Below are positions 42,703 to 52,150 of a stretch of 64,000 nucleotides of DNA, in pieces. The first letter of the stretch is position 1. Each line of letters starts with the position of its first letter. The stretch is from UBA6107 sp964533735 (lineage in GTDB: Bacteria; Chloroflexota; Anaerolineae; Anaerolineales; Anaerolineaceae). Position numbers and translations under genes: made by a program. The stretch is taken from contig CAZHMD010000003.1 of assembly GCA_964533735.1 (NCBI GenBank), forward strand, positions 62,001 to 126,000, given 5' to 3'. The notes under the pieces are model-generated. The model had not been told where the DNA came from, made no database searches, and was given only the letters and a program-made list of their open reading frames with translations.

Positions 42703-45192
42703 ATGACCAAGAAACTGTTAGTAGTAATTTCCGTACTAATGGTTGCTGCGTTCGTTTTGAGTGCCTGTACTCAACCGACTGTGGCTCCAACCGAAGGACC
42801 TGTAGCAACTGCTGCACCAACAGAAGAATTGTTCCCGGAACAGCCCTTTGGTGAGAATCTACCAACCGCCCCCACGATCGACACACCCCTCGTGGTTGCG
42901 TACAGCGAATTCTCGCAGAAATTCAGCCCGTTCTATTCAGACACCGCTTACGACGCTGACGTCGCCGGTATGACACAAATCAACCTGCTCACCACCGACC
43001 GCGTTGGCGGCATCATCTTCAATGCAATCGAAGGTGAAACCGTTGCCTACAACGGCACTGACTATCTTTATAAGGGACCTGCGGATACCAGTGTGGTATA
43101 TGATGCAGCAACTGACACCACCAAGTACACCGCCAGACTGCGCGTTGGAATGAAATTCGCCGATGGCCAGCCTGTCACCGCAGATGACATCATCTTCACA
43201 TACTACACTTACCTTGATCCTTCCTATGTCGGTTCCACCACCCTTTCTTCCTACGATATCGTTGGATTGAAAGACTATCAGACCCAGACAACCAGTGATG
43301 TTTATGACAAATATGCTGCAATGGCTGATGCCATTTTCGCCGCCGGTGTTGATCATGTTTGGGCAGCGACCGATACATGGACCAAGGAACAGCAGGATGA
43401 TTTCTGGGCAAAACTCAAAGCTGAATGGCTTGCTGATGTCCAGGGAATCGTCGACTACGTTATGGCCAATTACCTCGATGGCTATGGCAAAGAAACCATG
43501 TTCGTTGAACCTGCCGACATCTCCGCCAACGAAGGACTCAAGATCGCCTTTGGTATGGCTCTTTGGGGTTACGGCACCGTAGATGAGACAACTGGTGTCT
43601 TAACTGCACCCTCTGGTGCAACCTGGGATCTGAAAACAACCTACCCGACAGTCGAAGATTACTACAACGAAACCTACGCAGCTTATGAAGGCGATCCTGT
43701 AGAATATGCCTCCGTTGAATCTGCTGCTGGAACCGATGTGCTGGGTAATGTAAACTCAGACTTCATCGGGTTCTGGGGTCCAAAAGATGAGGCAATGGGC
43801 GGAACTGGGGTTCCCAACATCACTGGTATTGTGAAAGTTGACCCCTACACCGTGGAAGTAACTGTAAAAGGTTTCTCCGCTCCCGCCGTGTACTCGATTC
43901 TCGGCATCCCCGTCACCCCGCTGCACTACTACGGTGACGCAGCTAAATACGACTATGCGAATAACAAATTCGGTTTTGACTACGGCGACCTTTCCAAACA
44001 GGAAAGCCTGACTGCCACCCCGATGGGTGCCGGCGCCTACAAGTTCGTCAAGTATGAAAACAGGGTCGTCTACTTCGCCGCCAACGAGAACTATTACCGC
44101 GGCAGCCCGAAGATTCGCGAAATCCAGTTCAAGGAAACCACCTCCGCTGAAGTTGCCTCCGGTGTTCAGACCGGTACAGTGGATGCCGGCGAATTGACCG
44201 GTTCCCGTGCCCGCTTTGAAGAAGTTGCTTCTTATAACTCCAATGGCGACATCACCGGCGACAAGATCACCACGAGCAAAGTGGATAATCTTGGCTACGG
44301 CTATGCTGGTATCAACGCCGACACTGTCAACGTTGCTGGTGATCCCGGTTCCGATGCCTCCAAGAACCTGCGCAAGGGTCTTGGAACCATCCTGGCTGTT
44401 TACCGCGATGTAGCCATCGACAGCTACTACGGTGAAGCCGCTTCCGTCATCAACTACCCAATCTCCAACACCTCCTGGGCAGCCCCGCAGCCGACTGATG
44501 AGGACTACAAGGTCGCGTTCTCCACTGACGTTGCCGGCAATCCCATCTATACTGCTGATATGACCCCGGAACAGAAATATGCTGCTGCTGAAGCTGCAGC
44601 CCTGGGCTTCTTTGAAGCTGCTGGGTTTACAGTTGCTGATGGCAAGCTCACCGCCGCACCTGAAGGTGCCAAGTTGACCTATGAAGTCATCGTACCTGGC
44701 GGCGGCACTGGTGAACACCCCGCATTCGCCATTTTAACCGGCGCGCAGGGTTCACTTGCCAAAATCGGTATGGAACTGAAGATCAATGATCCTGCTGACA
44801 CCAACATCCTGTGGGATTCACTGGATGCCGGTACCCAGGAACTGTGGACCGCTGCCTGGGGTGCCACGATCGACCCCGACATGTACCAGGTCTACCACAG
44901 CTCAGGTGTTGTGGGTGAAGGTGGTTCAGACTCTAACCACTACCACATCCGCGATGCCGCCCTGGATCAATTGATCGTTGATGCCCGCAAGAGTGATGAC
45001 CAGAACTATCGCAAGGCCATCTACAAGCAGGCACTCGATGTCATCATTGACTGGGCAGTTGAAATCCCAACCTACCAACGGCAGAACTGCATCATCTTCA
45101 GCACCGAACGTATCAACATCGATACGCTCACCCCTGACATCACCACCTTCTGGGGCTGGCTGAACGACATCGAATTGGTAGAGATGAAGTAA
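42703..45192 (+). CDS. Oligopeptide ABC transporter substrate-binding lipoprotein
   Basis: This is an extracytoplasmic family 5 solute-binding protein for peptides or similar compounds. The signal peptide ends in LSAC (Cys22), followed by a Pro/Thr/Ala linker. Binding-domain motifs are RLRVGMKFADGQPVTADDIIFTYYTYLDP near residue 146, TATPMGAGAYKFVKYEN near 440 and DPDMYQVYHSSG near 725. The length of 829 residues is far above the 520-600 of typical OppA proteins; an extra segment (about 205-350) lies between the first lobes. Strong C-ending codon use suggests high expression. It is the first gene of the operon; a hairpin separates it from the permease genes. Confidence 0.88.
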   Translation: MTKKLLVVISVLMVAAFVLSACTQPTVAPTEGPVATAAPTEELFPEQPFGENLPTAPTIDTPLVVAYSEFSQKFSPFYSDTAYDADVAGMTQINLLTTDRVGGIIFNAIEGETVAYNGTDYLYKGPADTSVVYDAATDTTKYTARLRVGMKFADGQPVTADDIIFTYYTYLDPSYVGSTTLSSYDIVGLKDYQTQTTSDVYDKYAAMADAIFAAGVDHVWAATDTWTKEQQDDFWAKLKAEWLADVQGIVDYVMANYLDGYGKETMFVEPADISANEGLKIAFGMALWGYGTVDETTGVLTAPSGATWDLKTTYPTVEDYYNETYAAYEGDPVEYASVESAAGTDVLGNVNSDFIGFWGPKDEAMGGTGVPNITGIVKVDPYTVEVTVKGFSAPAVYSILGIPVTPLHYYGDAAKYDYANNKFGFDYGDLSKQESLTATPMGAGAYKFVKYENRVVYFAANENYYRGSPKIREIQFKETTSAEVASGVQTGTVDAGELTGSRARFEEVASYNSNGDITGDKITTSKVDNLGYGYAGINADTVNVAGDPGSDASKNLRKGLGTILAVYRDVAIDSYYGEAASVINYPISNTSWAAPQPTDEDYKVAFSTDVAGNPIYTADMTPEQKYAAAEAAALGFFEAAGFTVADGKLTAAPEGAKLTYEVIVPGGGTGEHPAFAILTGAQGSLAKIGMELKINDPADTNILWDSLDAGTQELWTAAWGATIDPDMYQVYHSSGVVGEGGSDSNHYHIRDAALDQLIVDARKSDDQNYRKAIYKQALDVIIDWAVEIPTYQRQNCIIFSTERINIDTLTPDITTFWGWLNDIELVEMK

Positions 45193-45222
45193 GACCCAAT
45201 TCGTACTGTGTGTACAAGTAAT

Positions 45223-45250
45223 TGTGAGCCCACCTTTGGGTGGGCTCACA
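45223..45250 (+). other. Intercistronic hairpin after the peptide-binding protein gene
   Basis: TGTGAGCCCACC pairs perfectly with GGTGGGCTCACA around a 4-nt loop. There is no T tract. It probably stabilises the binding-protein mRNA or partly stops transcription, so that the binding protein is made in excess over the permease. Confidence 0.65.
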
Positions 45251-45311
45251 CCTTAAATACAAAGTCCTTATCATTATTATAAATTCTTGTTTATTGGAAT
45301 AAGGGATTGAT

Positions 45312-46301
45312 ATGCGTAATTTTATCATCAGGAGAATCCTGCTCGGATTGTTCATCACGTTTTTCGGAGCGATGGTGATCTATACCGTCATCCGCTGCCT
45401 GCCCTCCTCTTATGTCGAAACAATCGCCAGGCAGAGAGCCAGCAGCCCCTTGAGCAACAAGACGTACCAGGAATGGCTGGATCAACTCAACCTGGTCTAC
45501 AAACTTAATGTGGGCATTATTCCCGGCTTCTTTGGCTGGTTAGGAAACGCAGTACAGGGTGATTTCGGTGAATCCTGGCACTATGGAATCCCAGTTACTG
45601 AAAAATTCACCCAGGTGATCTGGTATTCCATGATCATCAATATCGTCACATTCTTCGTTCAAGTATTTATTTCGATACCACTGGGGATTATCGCGGCGAG
45701 AAAGCAGTACAGTAAAACGGATTATGCGGTTACGGTATTCGCTTTAGCGGGTATTTCTCTGCCAACATTCTTCCTTGCGACCATATTAAAATACGTTTTT
45801 TCCATCAAATTAGGCTGGTTCGACCTGTACGGATTGACCGGCAGATTTTTTACATCCATGACCCCGTTTCAGCAGGTTGTGGATATCGGGTATCATATGA
45901 TTTTGCCAATTGCCACATTAACAATGCTCTCGATTGGCGGACTCATGCGGTACACGCGTACGAACATGCTTGAAGTTCTCAATTCTGACTATATACGGAC
46001 TGCCCGCGCAAAGGGATTGTCTGAGAAAGTCGTCATCAACAAACATGCCTTCCGGAATACATTGATCCCGCTCGTTTCTTACATGAGCTATTTGATCCCG
46101 TCCATGTTTGGTGGCTCGCTGATCACGGAGACGCTCTTTCAGATACCGGGGATTGGCTATGTATCCTATACTGCCATCATTCGAGGCGATATTCCGTTCG
46201 CCATGTTTTATTCAACATTTCTCATCGTACTAACTGTGATCAGTCTCATCGTTGCGGACATTATGTACGCAGTGGTAGACCCACGTGTTAGAGCAAATTG
46301 A
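45312..46301 (+). CDS. Oligopeptide ABC transporter permease, OppB type
   Basis: This is a 329-residue inner membrane permease with six TM segments. The family's coupling-helix EAA-like region is RTARAKGLSEKVVINKHAFRNTLIPLVS near the C-terminal half. N-terminal RNFIIRRILLGLFITFFGAMVIYTVIRCLP is typical of OppB/DppB. It pairs with the OppC-type subunit encoded 12 bp downstream. An ATG with a weak GGGA site was used. Confidence 0.9.
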   Translation: MRNFIIRRILLGLFITFFGAMVIYTVIRCLPSSYVETIARQRASSPLSNKTYQEWLDQLNLVYKLNVGIIPGFFGWLGNAVQGDFGESWHYGIPVTEKFTQVIWYSMIINIVTFFVQVFISIPLGIIAARKQYSKTDYAVTVFALAGISLPTFFLATILKYVFSIKLGWFDLYGLTGRFFTSMTPFQQVVDIGYHMILPIATLTMLSIGGLMRYTRTNMLEVLNSDYIRTARAKGLSEKVVINKHAFRNTLIPLVSYMSYLIPSMFGGSLITETLFQIPGIGYVSYTAIIRGDIPFAMFYSTFLIVLTVISLIVADIMYAVVDPRVRAN

Positions 46302-46313
46302 TTGTGGTGATGT

Positions 46314-48074
46314 ATGACTGACAATAAAATACCGATTCTAAAAAATGAACAGGGCGTCACCCCGGATAATAATGGCATAGAGGAGATGCATCTTGATGAT
46401 TCAAGGCGTGTCAAGGTGCTTTCTCCGGGGATGCTCGTTCTAAAGCGATTTATACGCAGTATCCTGGCCGTCATCGGTTTAGGAATCCTGTTGTTCATGT
46501 TCACATTCTCATTTCTCGGACCGATACTTTCTCCCTACGGACAAACCCAGGTCTTTAAAGGATTGGGAAGTATGTCAAAGGAATATGCGGGGGCGATCTA
46601 TAACACTGAGCTGCGCTATACAGCTGTTGAGGGAAAGACTTTCGGCAGCGCAGAAAGAGCCCAGTTCCTGCTGGCACTTGGAAAAAATATTGAAACATTC
46701 AATTATGGTGATGCCATCTATTACTTTGTAAGCGAAGGCGAAGAAACCTACCGCATTTTGCAGCTCACCCCTGTTGCAGAAGAACTGGTCGGAAAATTCA
46801 AATCACTGGATGGTGAAACCCTTTCACCCAAGCTTATTGATGCCTATAAATCCGCAGTTGGGAGTGGTGTGAATTCGTTTGAATTGGACGGCACTACATA
46901 TCGAATCACCAAGAATAAAAAAGCTTCGCAAATTTCCACCGAACAAGATGTGGCTCTTGCGATGATCAATGTTTACGACGCCTATAATCAAGCAGACTCC
47001 GCGAACGTTTCTTCTTACGATTTTAAACTTGCCAGCAGCCGAGCGATTGCCCAGAAGAAGACATCTTTTTCAGTGGGAGATAACAGGTACACCATCAGGT
47101 ATGATGAAGGCCAGGTTGCTATCCTGGACAGCGCAAAAATGGAATATGCCGAGGTTTCGAACATTATTGTTAATCCTCTCGACCAATCTCTATTCCTGCC
47201 AGTAGATTTTAAAGCTGCCATTCGCCAGACGATCAATGACCGCGAAACAAGATTTACCTACACACATGCTGACGGTGAAACGGTGGACTATACGATAGTT
47301 CGCGTCAATAATACCTATAACATTAAGAAGGAAACACCAATCGAACTTATCCGCACATTTGAGAGGCCATCCTGGGATCACTTCCTTGGGCTCGATAACA
47401 ACGGCATGGATGTGATGACACGACTGATGTATGGAGGACGAGTTTCACTCCTTGTTGGTTTCGTAGTCATCTTTATCGAGGTTTTCATCGGCATCATTGT
47501 TGGCGGTATCTCCGGGTATTTTGGCGGCTGGGTGGACACAGCGTTGATGCGTTTTGTCGACCTGTTTAATGCCATCCCGTTCTTCCCCATGGTGCTTATC
47601 TTCGGATCGGTCATGGATGCTCTGGAAGTTGATCCAATGGTCAGAATTTTCCTGTTGATGGCTATCCTGGGCATACTGGGCTGGACGGGTGTTGCGCGTA
47701 TCGTCCGCGGTCAGATCCTCTCTTTGCGCGAACAGGATTTCATGGTGGCGACAGAAGCCACAGGCATACGCACAAGCCGCAGGATTTTCAAGCATCTTAT
47801 ACCGAATGTCATGCCGCTTTTGATTGTTTATGCAACGGCAGGGCTTGGGGGTATTATCATCACTGAAGCAACACTGGGTTTCCTTGGTCTGGGCATCAAG
47901 TACCCGCTGGCGTCCTGGGGAAGCATCATCAATATCGCATCGGATTCCTATGTGATGACCAATTTCTGGTTCATGTGGATCCCGGCGGGCATGTTGATCC
48001 TCCTGACAGTGCTCGGTTTCAACTTTGTTGGCGACGGACTTCGGGATGCGTACGACCCGAAGATGAAAAGGTAG
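46314..48074 (+). CDS. Oligopeptide ABC transporter permease, OppC type, with large extracytoplasmic insertion
   Basis: This is a 586-residue permease. TM1 lies at about 48-69. In typical OppC proteins (about 300 residues) the motif HxLGTDxxGRD follows soon after TM1. Here its counterpart HFLGLDNNGMDVMTRLMYGGRVSLLVG is near residue 357, so about 270 residues are inserted outside the membrane. The insertion contains repeated beta-strand-like blocks such as FELDGTTYRITKNKK and FSVGDNRYTIRYDEG, which resemble each other. The C-terminal half has the coupling region EATGIRTSRRIFKHLIPNVMPLLIVY. The insertion may contact the enlarged binding protein. Confidence 0.88.
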   Translation: MTDNKIPILKNEQGVTPDNNGIEEMHLDDSRRVKVLSPGMLVLKRFIRSILAVIGLGILLFMFTFSFLGPILSPYGQTQVFKGLGSMSKEYAGAIYNTELRYTAVEGKTFGSAERAQFLLALGKNIETFNYGDAIYYFVSEGEETYRILQLTPVAEELVGKFKSLDGETLSPKLIDAYKSAVGSGVNSFELDGTTYRITKNKKASQISTEQDVALAMINVYDAYNQADSANVSSYDFKLASSRAIAQKKTSFSVGDNRYTIRYDEGQVAILDSAKMEYAEVSNIIVNPLDQSLFLPVDFKAAIRQTINDRETRFTYTHADGETVDYTIVRVNNTYNIKKETPIELIRTFERPSWDHFLGLDNNGMDVMTRLMYGGRVSLLVGFVVIFIEVFIGIIVGGISGYFGGWVDTALMRFVDLFNAIPFFPMVLIFGSVMDALEVDPMVRIFLLMAILGILGWTGVARIVRGQILSLREQDFMVATEATGIRTSRRIFKHLIPNVMPLLIVYATAGLGGIIITEATLGFLGLGIKYPLASWGSIINIASDSYVMTNFWFMWIPAGMLILLTVLGFNFVGDGLRDAYDPKMKR

Positions 48075-48083
48075 GTAATTTCA

Positions 48084-49277
48084 ATGGCAGAACAAAAGAG
48101 ATCCTTCGTTGAGAAGATATTCGCAAAAACGAAGATAAAGGACAGTAATAATATTTCCGCCCGTGAATTGGCGAAGATTTCGAAAGAAAACCGCCGAATC
48201 ACCGATGCGATTGAAAAGGATCGCAACCGCAAGAATGTTCCTGAAAGTGAATACCTGACTTCTATGAAAGACAAGACAAATGTGGTGGAGTTTGAAAATC
48301 TGCACACGTATTTCTTCACGGATGTCGGAACGGTTAAGGCTGTGGACGGTGTATCTTTTGAAATTCCCAAGGGTAAAACTGTGGGCGTGGTCGGCGAGTC
48401 CGGTTGCGGTAAGTCTGTCACTGCCTTATCCCTGATGCAACTGGTACAGCGACCTCAAGGTCAAATTGTTGAAGGAGCCATCCGTTTTGACGCGGGCGAA
48501 AAGGTTTACGATATCGCAAAAACGCCCACAAACATAATGGAAACCATTCGCGGGGCAAAAATTTCGATGATCTTCCAGGAACCGATGACAAGCCTCAACC
48601 CGGTTTTTCGAGCGGGTGAACAGATCGACGAGGTCGTCAAGCTTCACAATCCGGAAATGACGGATGAGCAAGTGAAGGAACTTTCACTCAGAATGATCGA
48701 TACAGTAGGGATCGCCAACAACACAGGCGTTTATATGATGTATCCCCACGAGCTTTCAGGCGGAATGCGCCAGCGCATCATGATCGCCATGGCTTTGGCT
48801 TGCAATCCCAAACTTATCATCGCAGACGAACCAACCACAGCACTCGATGTGACGATCCAGGCGCAGATACTCGACCTGCTTAGAAATCTTAAAGACAAGA
48901 TTAATTCCAGTATCATGCTCATCACGCATGACCTGGGGGTTATCGCCGAGATGGCAGACTACGTGGTTGTGATGTATGCGGGACGTATTGTTGAAAAAGG
49001 GACAGCTCTTGAGGTATTTCACAATCCGCTGCATCCCTACACCGTGGGTTTGATGAAATCTAAGCCGGTGATCAACCGGGAAGTGGAAAAACTTTATACC
49101 ATCCCTGGTAATGTTCCAAACCCTATTAATATGCCCAATTACTGTTATTTCAAAGATCGCTGCGATAAACGGTTTGGACCTTGTGATGGTGTGTACCCCA
49201 GAGAAGTGTACGTAACAAAAACGCACATGGCAACCTGTTATCAGTATATTGACACCAAAGCAGAAGCAGAGGTTTAG
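48084..49277 (+). CDS. Oligopeptide ABC transporter ATP-binding protein, OppD type
   Basis: This is a 397-residue ABC ATPase. Walker A is GESGCGKS (about 111-118), the signature is LSGGMRQR, and Walker B is LIIADEPTTALD. The C-terminal oligopeptide domain contains the Cys cluster CYFKDRCDKRFGPCDG, typical of OppD/DppD proteins. An unusual Lys-rich N-terminal extension of about 65 residues (AKTKIKDSNNISARELAKISKENRR) precedes the ATPase domain. It works as a heterodimer with the following OppF-type protein. Confidence 0.92.
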   Translation: MAEQKRSFVEKIFAKTKIKDSNNISARELAKISKENRRITDAIEKDRNRKNVPESEYLTSMKDKTNVVEFENLHTYFFTDVGTVKAVDGVSFEIPKGKTVGVVGESGCGKSVTALSLMQLVQRPQGQIVEGAIRFDAGEKVYDIAKTPTNIMETIRGAKISMIFQEPMTSLNPVFRAGEQIDEVVKLHNPEMTDEQVKELSLRMIDTVGIANNTGVYMMYPHELSGGMRQRIMIAMALACNPKLIIADEPTTALDVTIQAQILDLLRNLKDKINSSIMLITHDLGVIAEMADYVVVMYAGRIVEKGTALEVFHNPLHPYTVGLMKSKPVINREVEKLYTIPGNVPNPINMPNYCYFKDRCDKRFGPCDGVYPREVYVTKTHMATCYQYIDTKAEAEV

Positions 49278-49279
49278 AC

Positions 49280-50281
49280 ATGGTCTTAAAAACTCCAGAA
49301 ACAAGTGAACAATTAGCCGAGACTGTTCTCGAAGTAATTGACCTGAAACAATATTTTCCCATTAAGGCCGGGTTGATGCAGCGGGTGGTCGGACATGTAA
49401 AAGCGGTTGACGGAATCAGCTTTGTTATCAAGCGCGGGAAAACGATGGGGCTTGTCGGCGAATCCGGCTGCGGCAAAACAACTGTCGGGAAAACACTCTT
49501 ACGGTTAAACGAAAAGACAAGCGGTGATGTTTTCTTCTTTGGCTTTGATATCTTCGCCATCAGCCGGAAGGAACTGCGCACGATCCGACCAAAGATGCAG
49601 ATCATCTTCCAGGATCCCTATTCGAGCCTATCCCCACGGCTTCCAGTGGCAGAAATTATTGGCGAGGCGGTAAAAGAACATCACATCGTGCCAGATAATG
49701 AGTACGAGGATCACCTCGACAACATCATGAAGGCGTGCGGACTGCAACCATATCATAAGGATCGCTACCCCCACGAGTTTTCAGGTGGTCAACGCCAGCG
49801 TATCTGCATTGCCCGGGCTCTTGCTCTCAATCCTTCGTTTATTGTGTGCGATGAACCTGTTTCCGCGCTCGACGTTTCAATCCAGGCGCAGATCATAAAT
49901 CTCCTCAAGGAATTGCAGGAGAAATTCAAACTAACTTATTTATTCATCTCTCACGATCTCTCGGTGGTGGAGCATATTTCCGATGACGTAGGTGTGATGT
50001 ACCTGGGCAACCTGGTGGAGTATGGTCCAAAGACGAATATCTTTAGGAATCCAAAGCATCCCTATACTCAAGCCCTTCTCAGCGCAGCCCCGGTACCGGA
50101 TCCCGCAGCGAAAATGAACCGCATTATCCTCCAGGGTAGCATTCCTTCTCCCGCCAATCCGCCTGCCGGCTGTAAATTCCACACACGCTGCAGGCACGTT
50201 ATGGAAATTTGCAAAACAGTGATCCCGGAAACCAAGGAAATTGAGCCGGATCACATGGTGAGCTGCCACCTCTATAATTGA
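49280..50281 (+). CDS. Oligopeptide ABC transporter ATP-binding protein, OppF type
   Basis: This is a 333-residue ABC ATPase. Walker A is GESGCGKTT, the signature FSGGQRQR and Walker B FIVCDEPVSALD. The C-terminal oligopeptide domain has the motif GCKFHTRCRHVMEICK. VLEVIDLKQYFPIKAGLMQRVVGHVKAVDGI at the N-terminus is typical for OppF. The gene begins two bases after the stop of the OppD-type gene, so the two are co-translated. Confidence 0.92.
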   Translation: MVLKTPETSEQLAETVLEVIDLKQYFPIKAGLMQRVVGHVKAVDGISFVIKRGKTMGLVGESGCGKTTVGKTLLRLNEKTSGDVFFFGFDIFAISRKELRTIRPKMQIIFQDPYSSLSPRLPVAEIIGEAVKEHHIVPDNEYEDHLDNIMKACGLQPYHKDRYPHEFSGGQRQRICIARALALNPSFIVCDEPVSALDVSIQAQIINLLKELQEKFKLTYLFISHDLSVVEHISDDVGVMYLGNLVEYGPKTNIFRNPKHPYTQALLSAAPVPDPAAKMNRIILQGSIPSPANPPAGCKFHTRCRHVMEICKTVIPETKEIEPDHMVSCHLYN

Positions 50282-50297
50282 TTTGAGGACTCGATCA

Positions 50298-50561
50298 ATG
50301 GCAAACAATCCAAGAAAATATGATGACGATGACGGCAGGGTCATTTGCAGTATGGATGTGGAAGGTATGCGCTGGCATGACAAACGCGTCCGTCGCGAGA
50401 ACCGCGAGGCGCGCAGGATAAGCCAGGGTGACCAGATGACCAAGTCTGAAGCCAGGCAATTCACCTGGTACGCAGTCCTGGCAGGTTTATTGATCGCAGC
50501 TGTGTTTTCCGTGACCTGGATATTGTTCATCTTATTCTGCACCGAGATATGGTTCCGTTAA
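50298..50561 (+). CDS. Small single-TM protein at the end of the Opp operon
   Basis: This is an 87-residue protein. A hydrophilic N-terminal half, acidic (KYDDDDGR) then very basic (WHDKRVRRENREARRISQ), is followed by one TM segment (about 62-83). It is not a recognised family. GAGGA precedes the ATG at a good distance. It lies 17 bp after the OppF-type gene and 7 bp before the MFS gene, so it may be a regulatory or assembly subunit of the importer; this is inference. Confidence 0.6.
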   Translation: MANNPRKYDDDDGRVICSMDVEGMRWHDKRVRRENREARRISQGDQMTKSEARQFTWYAVLAGLLIAAVFSVTWILFILFCTEIWFR

Positions 50562-50568
50562 GATCAAT

Positions 50569-51759
50569 TTGAAACGGATTTTCCTCAATCCAAAACTCCC
50601 GATAATCCTGTTGGCGTACGTGGCATTCATCGCTTTAGGTATGCCTGACGGTCTGCTTGGCGTTGCCTGGCCGTCAATTCGCGCAGGTTTTTCAATCCCC
50701 CTGGATGCCATGGGTATGCTGTTGATCACCGCGACCAGCGGATATTTGGTTTCGAGTTTCTTCAGTGGTCGATTGATCGCCCGCCTTGGCGTAGGGCGCC
50801 TTTTGATCGCAAGCTGCACACTTACGGGATTGGCACTCATCAGCTACACACTGGTGCCTCAATGGTGGATGATGGTGCTGTTAGGGATAGCTGCGGGGTT
50901 GGGCGCAGGGGCAATCGATGCCGGTTTGAATACTTATGTGGCAGCGCATTTCAATGCTGGCATGATGCAGTGGCTGCATGCCAGCTATGGCATTGGTGTC
51001 ACACTCGGTCCGATTATCATGACTCTTGCATTAACCAGTTTGAACTCCTGGCAGATAGGTTACCGAATCGTAGGTGGTTTTCAGTTATTGCTGGCAGTCT
51101 GCTTTATTTTGACACTGCACCTTTGGACCAGGGATGAACACCCTGCAGAAGCTGAACAAAGTAAAAGTTTGACTGATTTTAATTCCCCCCTAAGTATGAC
51201 TCTCCGGCAACCTTGTGTATGGCTTAGCATACTGCTCTTCTTCTTGTACACCGGGGCAGAAGTAACGCTTGGAGCATGGGCTTATACACTTCTCACAGGA
51301 TCACGCGGCGTTCCCATCCAGGCAGCCGGACTATGGGCAGGCAGTTATTGGGCGACCTTCACAATTGGGCGAATCCTGGCAGGGCTATATACCAAACGAG
51401 TGGGGATTAAGGTTATTGTAATAGCCAGCCTGGCTGGAGCATTTGCAGGAGCGGCTTTGTTGTGGTGGAATCCAACGGATTGGGCAAGTCTCGTGGCAGT
51501 GGCGGTGATCGGATTTGCCATCGCGCCAATTTTCCCTGCAATGGTATCAGGCACGAGTCAACGGGTGGGTGTGCATTTTGCAGCCAATACCATCGGCATG
51601 CAGATGGCTGCAGCCGGATTAGGCGCAGCACTTGTCCCCGGAATAGTGGGAGTACTGGCACGCCGGATTGATCTGGAGATTATTCCTGTAAGCCTGACGA
51701 TACTCTTTGCTTTATTAATCGGGGTCTACAGCCTTACGATGAAACGCAAAGAGTCTTGA
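50569..51759 (+). CDS. MFS transporter (FucP/sugar-permease-like)
   Basis: This is a 396-residue permease with 12 TM segments. N-terminal GMPDGLLGVAWPSIRAGFSI and DAGLNTYVAAHFNAGMMQWLHASYGIG resemble the FucP-like branch of the major facilitator superfamily, in which the motif HxxxGxG in TM4 is conserved. The substrate is unknown. The start codon is TTG, 7 bp after the stop of the small protein gene, so the gene may still belong to the Opp operon. Confidence 0.85.
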   Translation: MKRIFLNPKLPIILLAYVAFIALGMPDGLLGVAWPSIRAGFSIPLDAMGMLLITATSGYLVSSFFSGRLIARLGVGRLLIASCTLTGLALISYTLVPQWWMMVLLGIAAGLGAGAIDAGLNTYVAAHFNAGMMQWLHASYGIGVTLGPIIMTLALTSLNSWQIGYRIVGGFQLLLAVCFILTLHLWTRDEHPAEAEQSKSLTDFNSPLSMTLRQPCVWLSILLFFLYTGAEVTLGAWAYTLLTGSRGVPIQAAGLWAGSYWATFTIGRILAGLYTKRVGIKVIVIASLAGAFAGAALLWWNPTDWASLVAVAVIGFAIAPIFPAMVSGTSQRVGVHFAANTIGMQMAAAGLGAALVPGIVGVLARRIDLEIIPVSLTILFALLIGVYSLTMKRKES

Positions 51760-51792
51760 AACTTTGATTAGAACCGTTTTACCAGGAATACT

Positions 51793-52002
51793 CTACCTGA
51801 TTGAAGAGATCAAATAAATCACGATTATCACCACGACCAAGACCAGAACCCACATCCACCAATTACTCCTTTGGTTGGATACAACATCCGGGCGCTCCGG
51901 CCGGGTGACCAGTTCTCGCTGGCAGTAATAGCAAAATATGGCCTCGACGGGAAGGTTTTTTCCACAATACCGGCAGGTTTTTGTTTTTTGATCTTCTGGC
52001 AT
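51793..52002 (-). CDS. Small zinc-ribbon membrane protein
   Basis: This is a 69-residue protein with a zinc ribbon CRYCGKNLPVEAIFCYYC (residues 10-27), a short linker and one TM segment (about 48-66). Such proteins are often anchored to the membrane with the ribbon in the cytoplasm. The function is unknown. ATG follows AAGGAAAA. It stands alone between two plus-strand transporter genes. Confidence 0.7.
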   Translation of the reverse strand: MPEDQKTKTCRYCGKNLPVEAIFCYYCQRELVTRPERPDVVSNQRSNWWMWVLVLVVVIIVIYLISSIR

Positions 52003-52150
52003 TATTTTCCTTGTTAATTACATTTCTTAAAGAAATTAAAACTCTCTTGAATATTTATTGTATCCTCAATTTGTACAGTATATCCATTTGCACGTTCAAG
52101 TGTAAAATAATCTTCATCATCAACACTATCGAAAGGACGGTACCCCCAGA

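Noticed and set aside
43756..44718. 320-codon minus-strand frame inside the peptide-binding protein gene
   Set aside because: The binding protein is clearly coding on the plus strand. The strong C-ending codon bias removes stops from the opposite strand, which explains the long frame.
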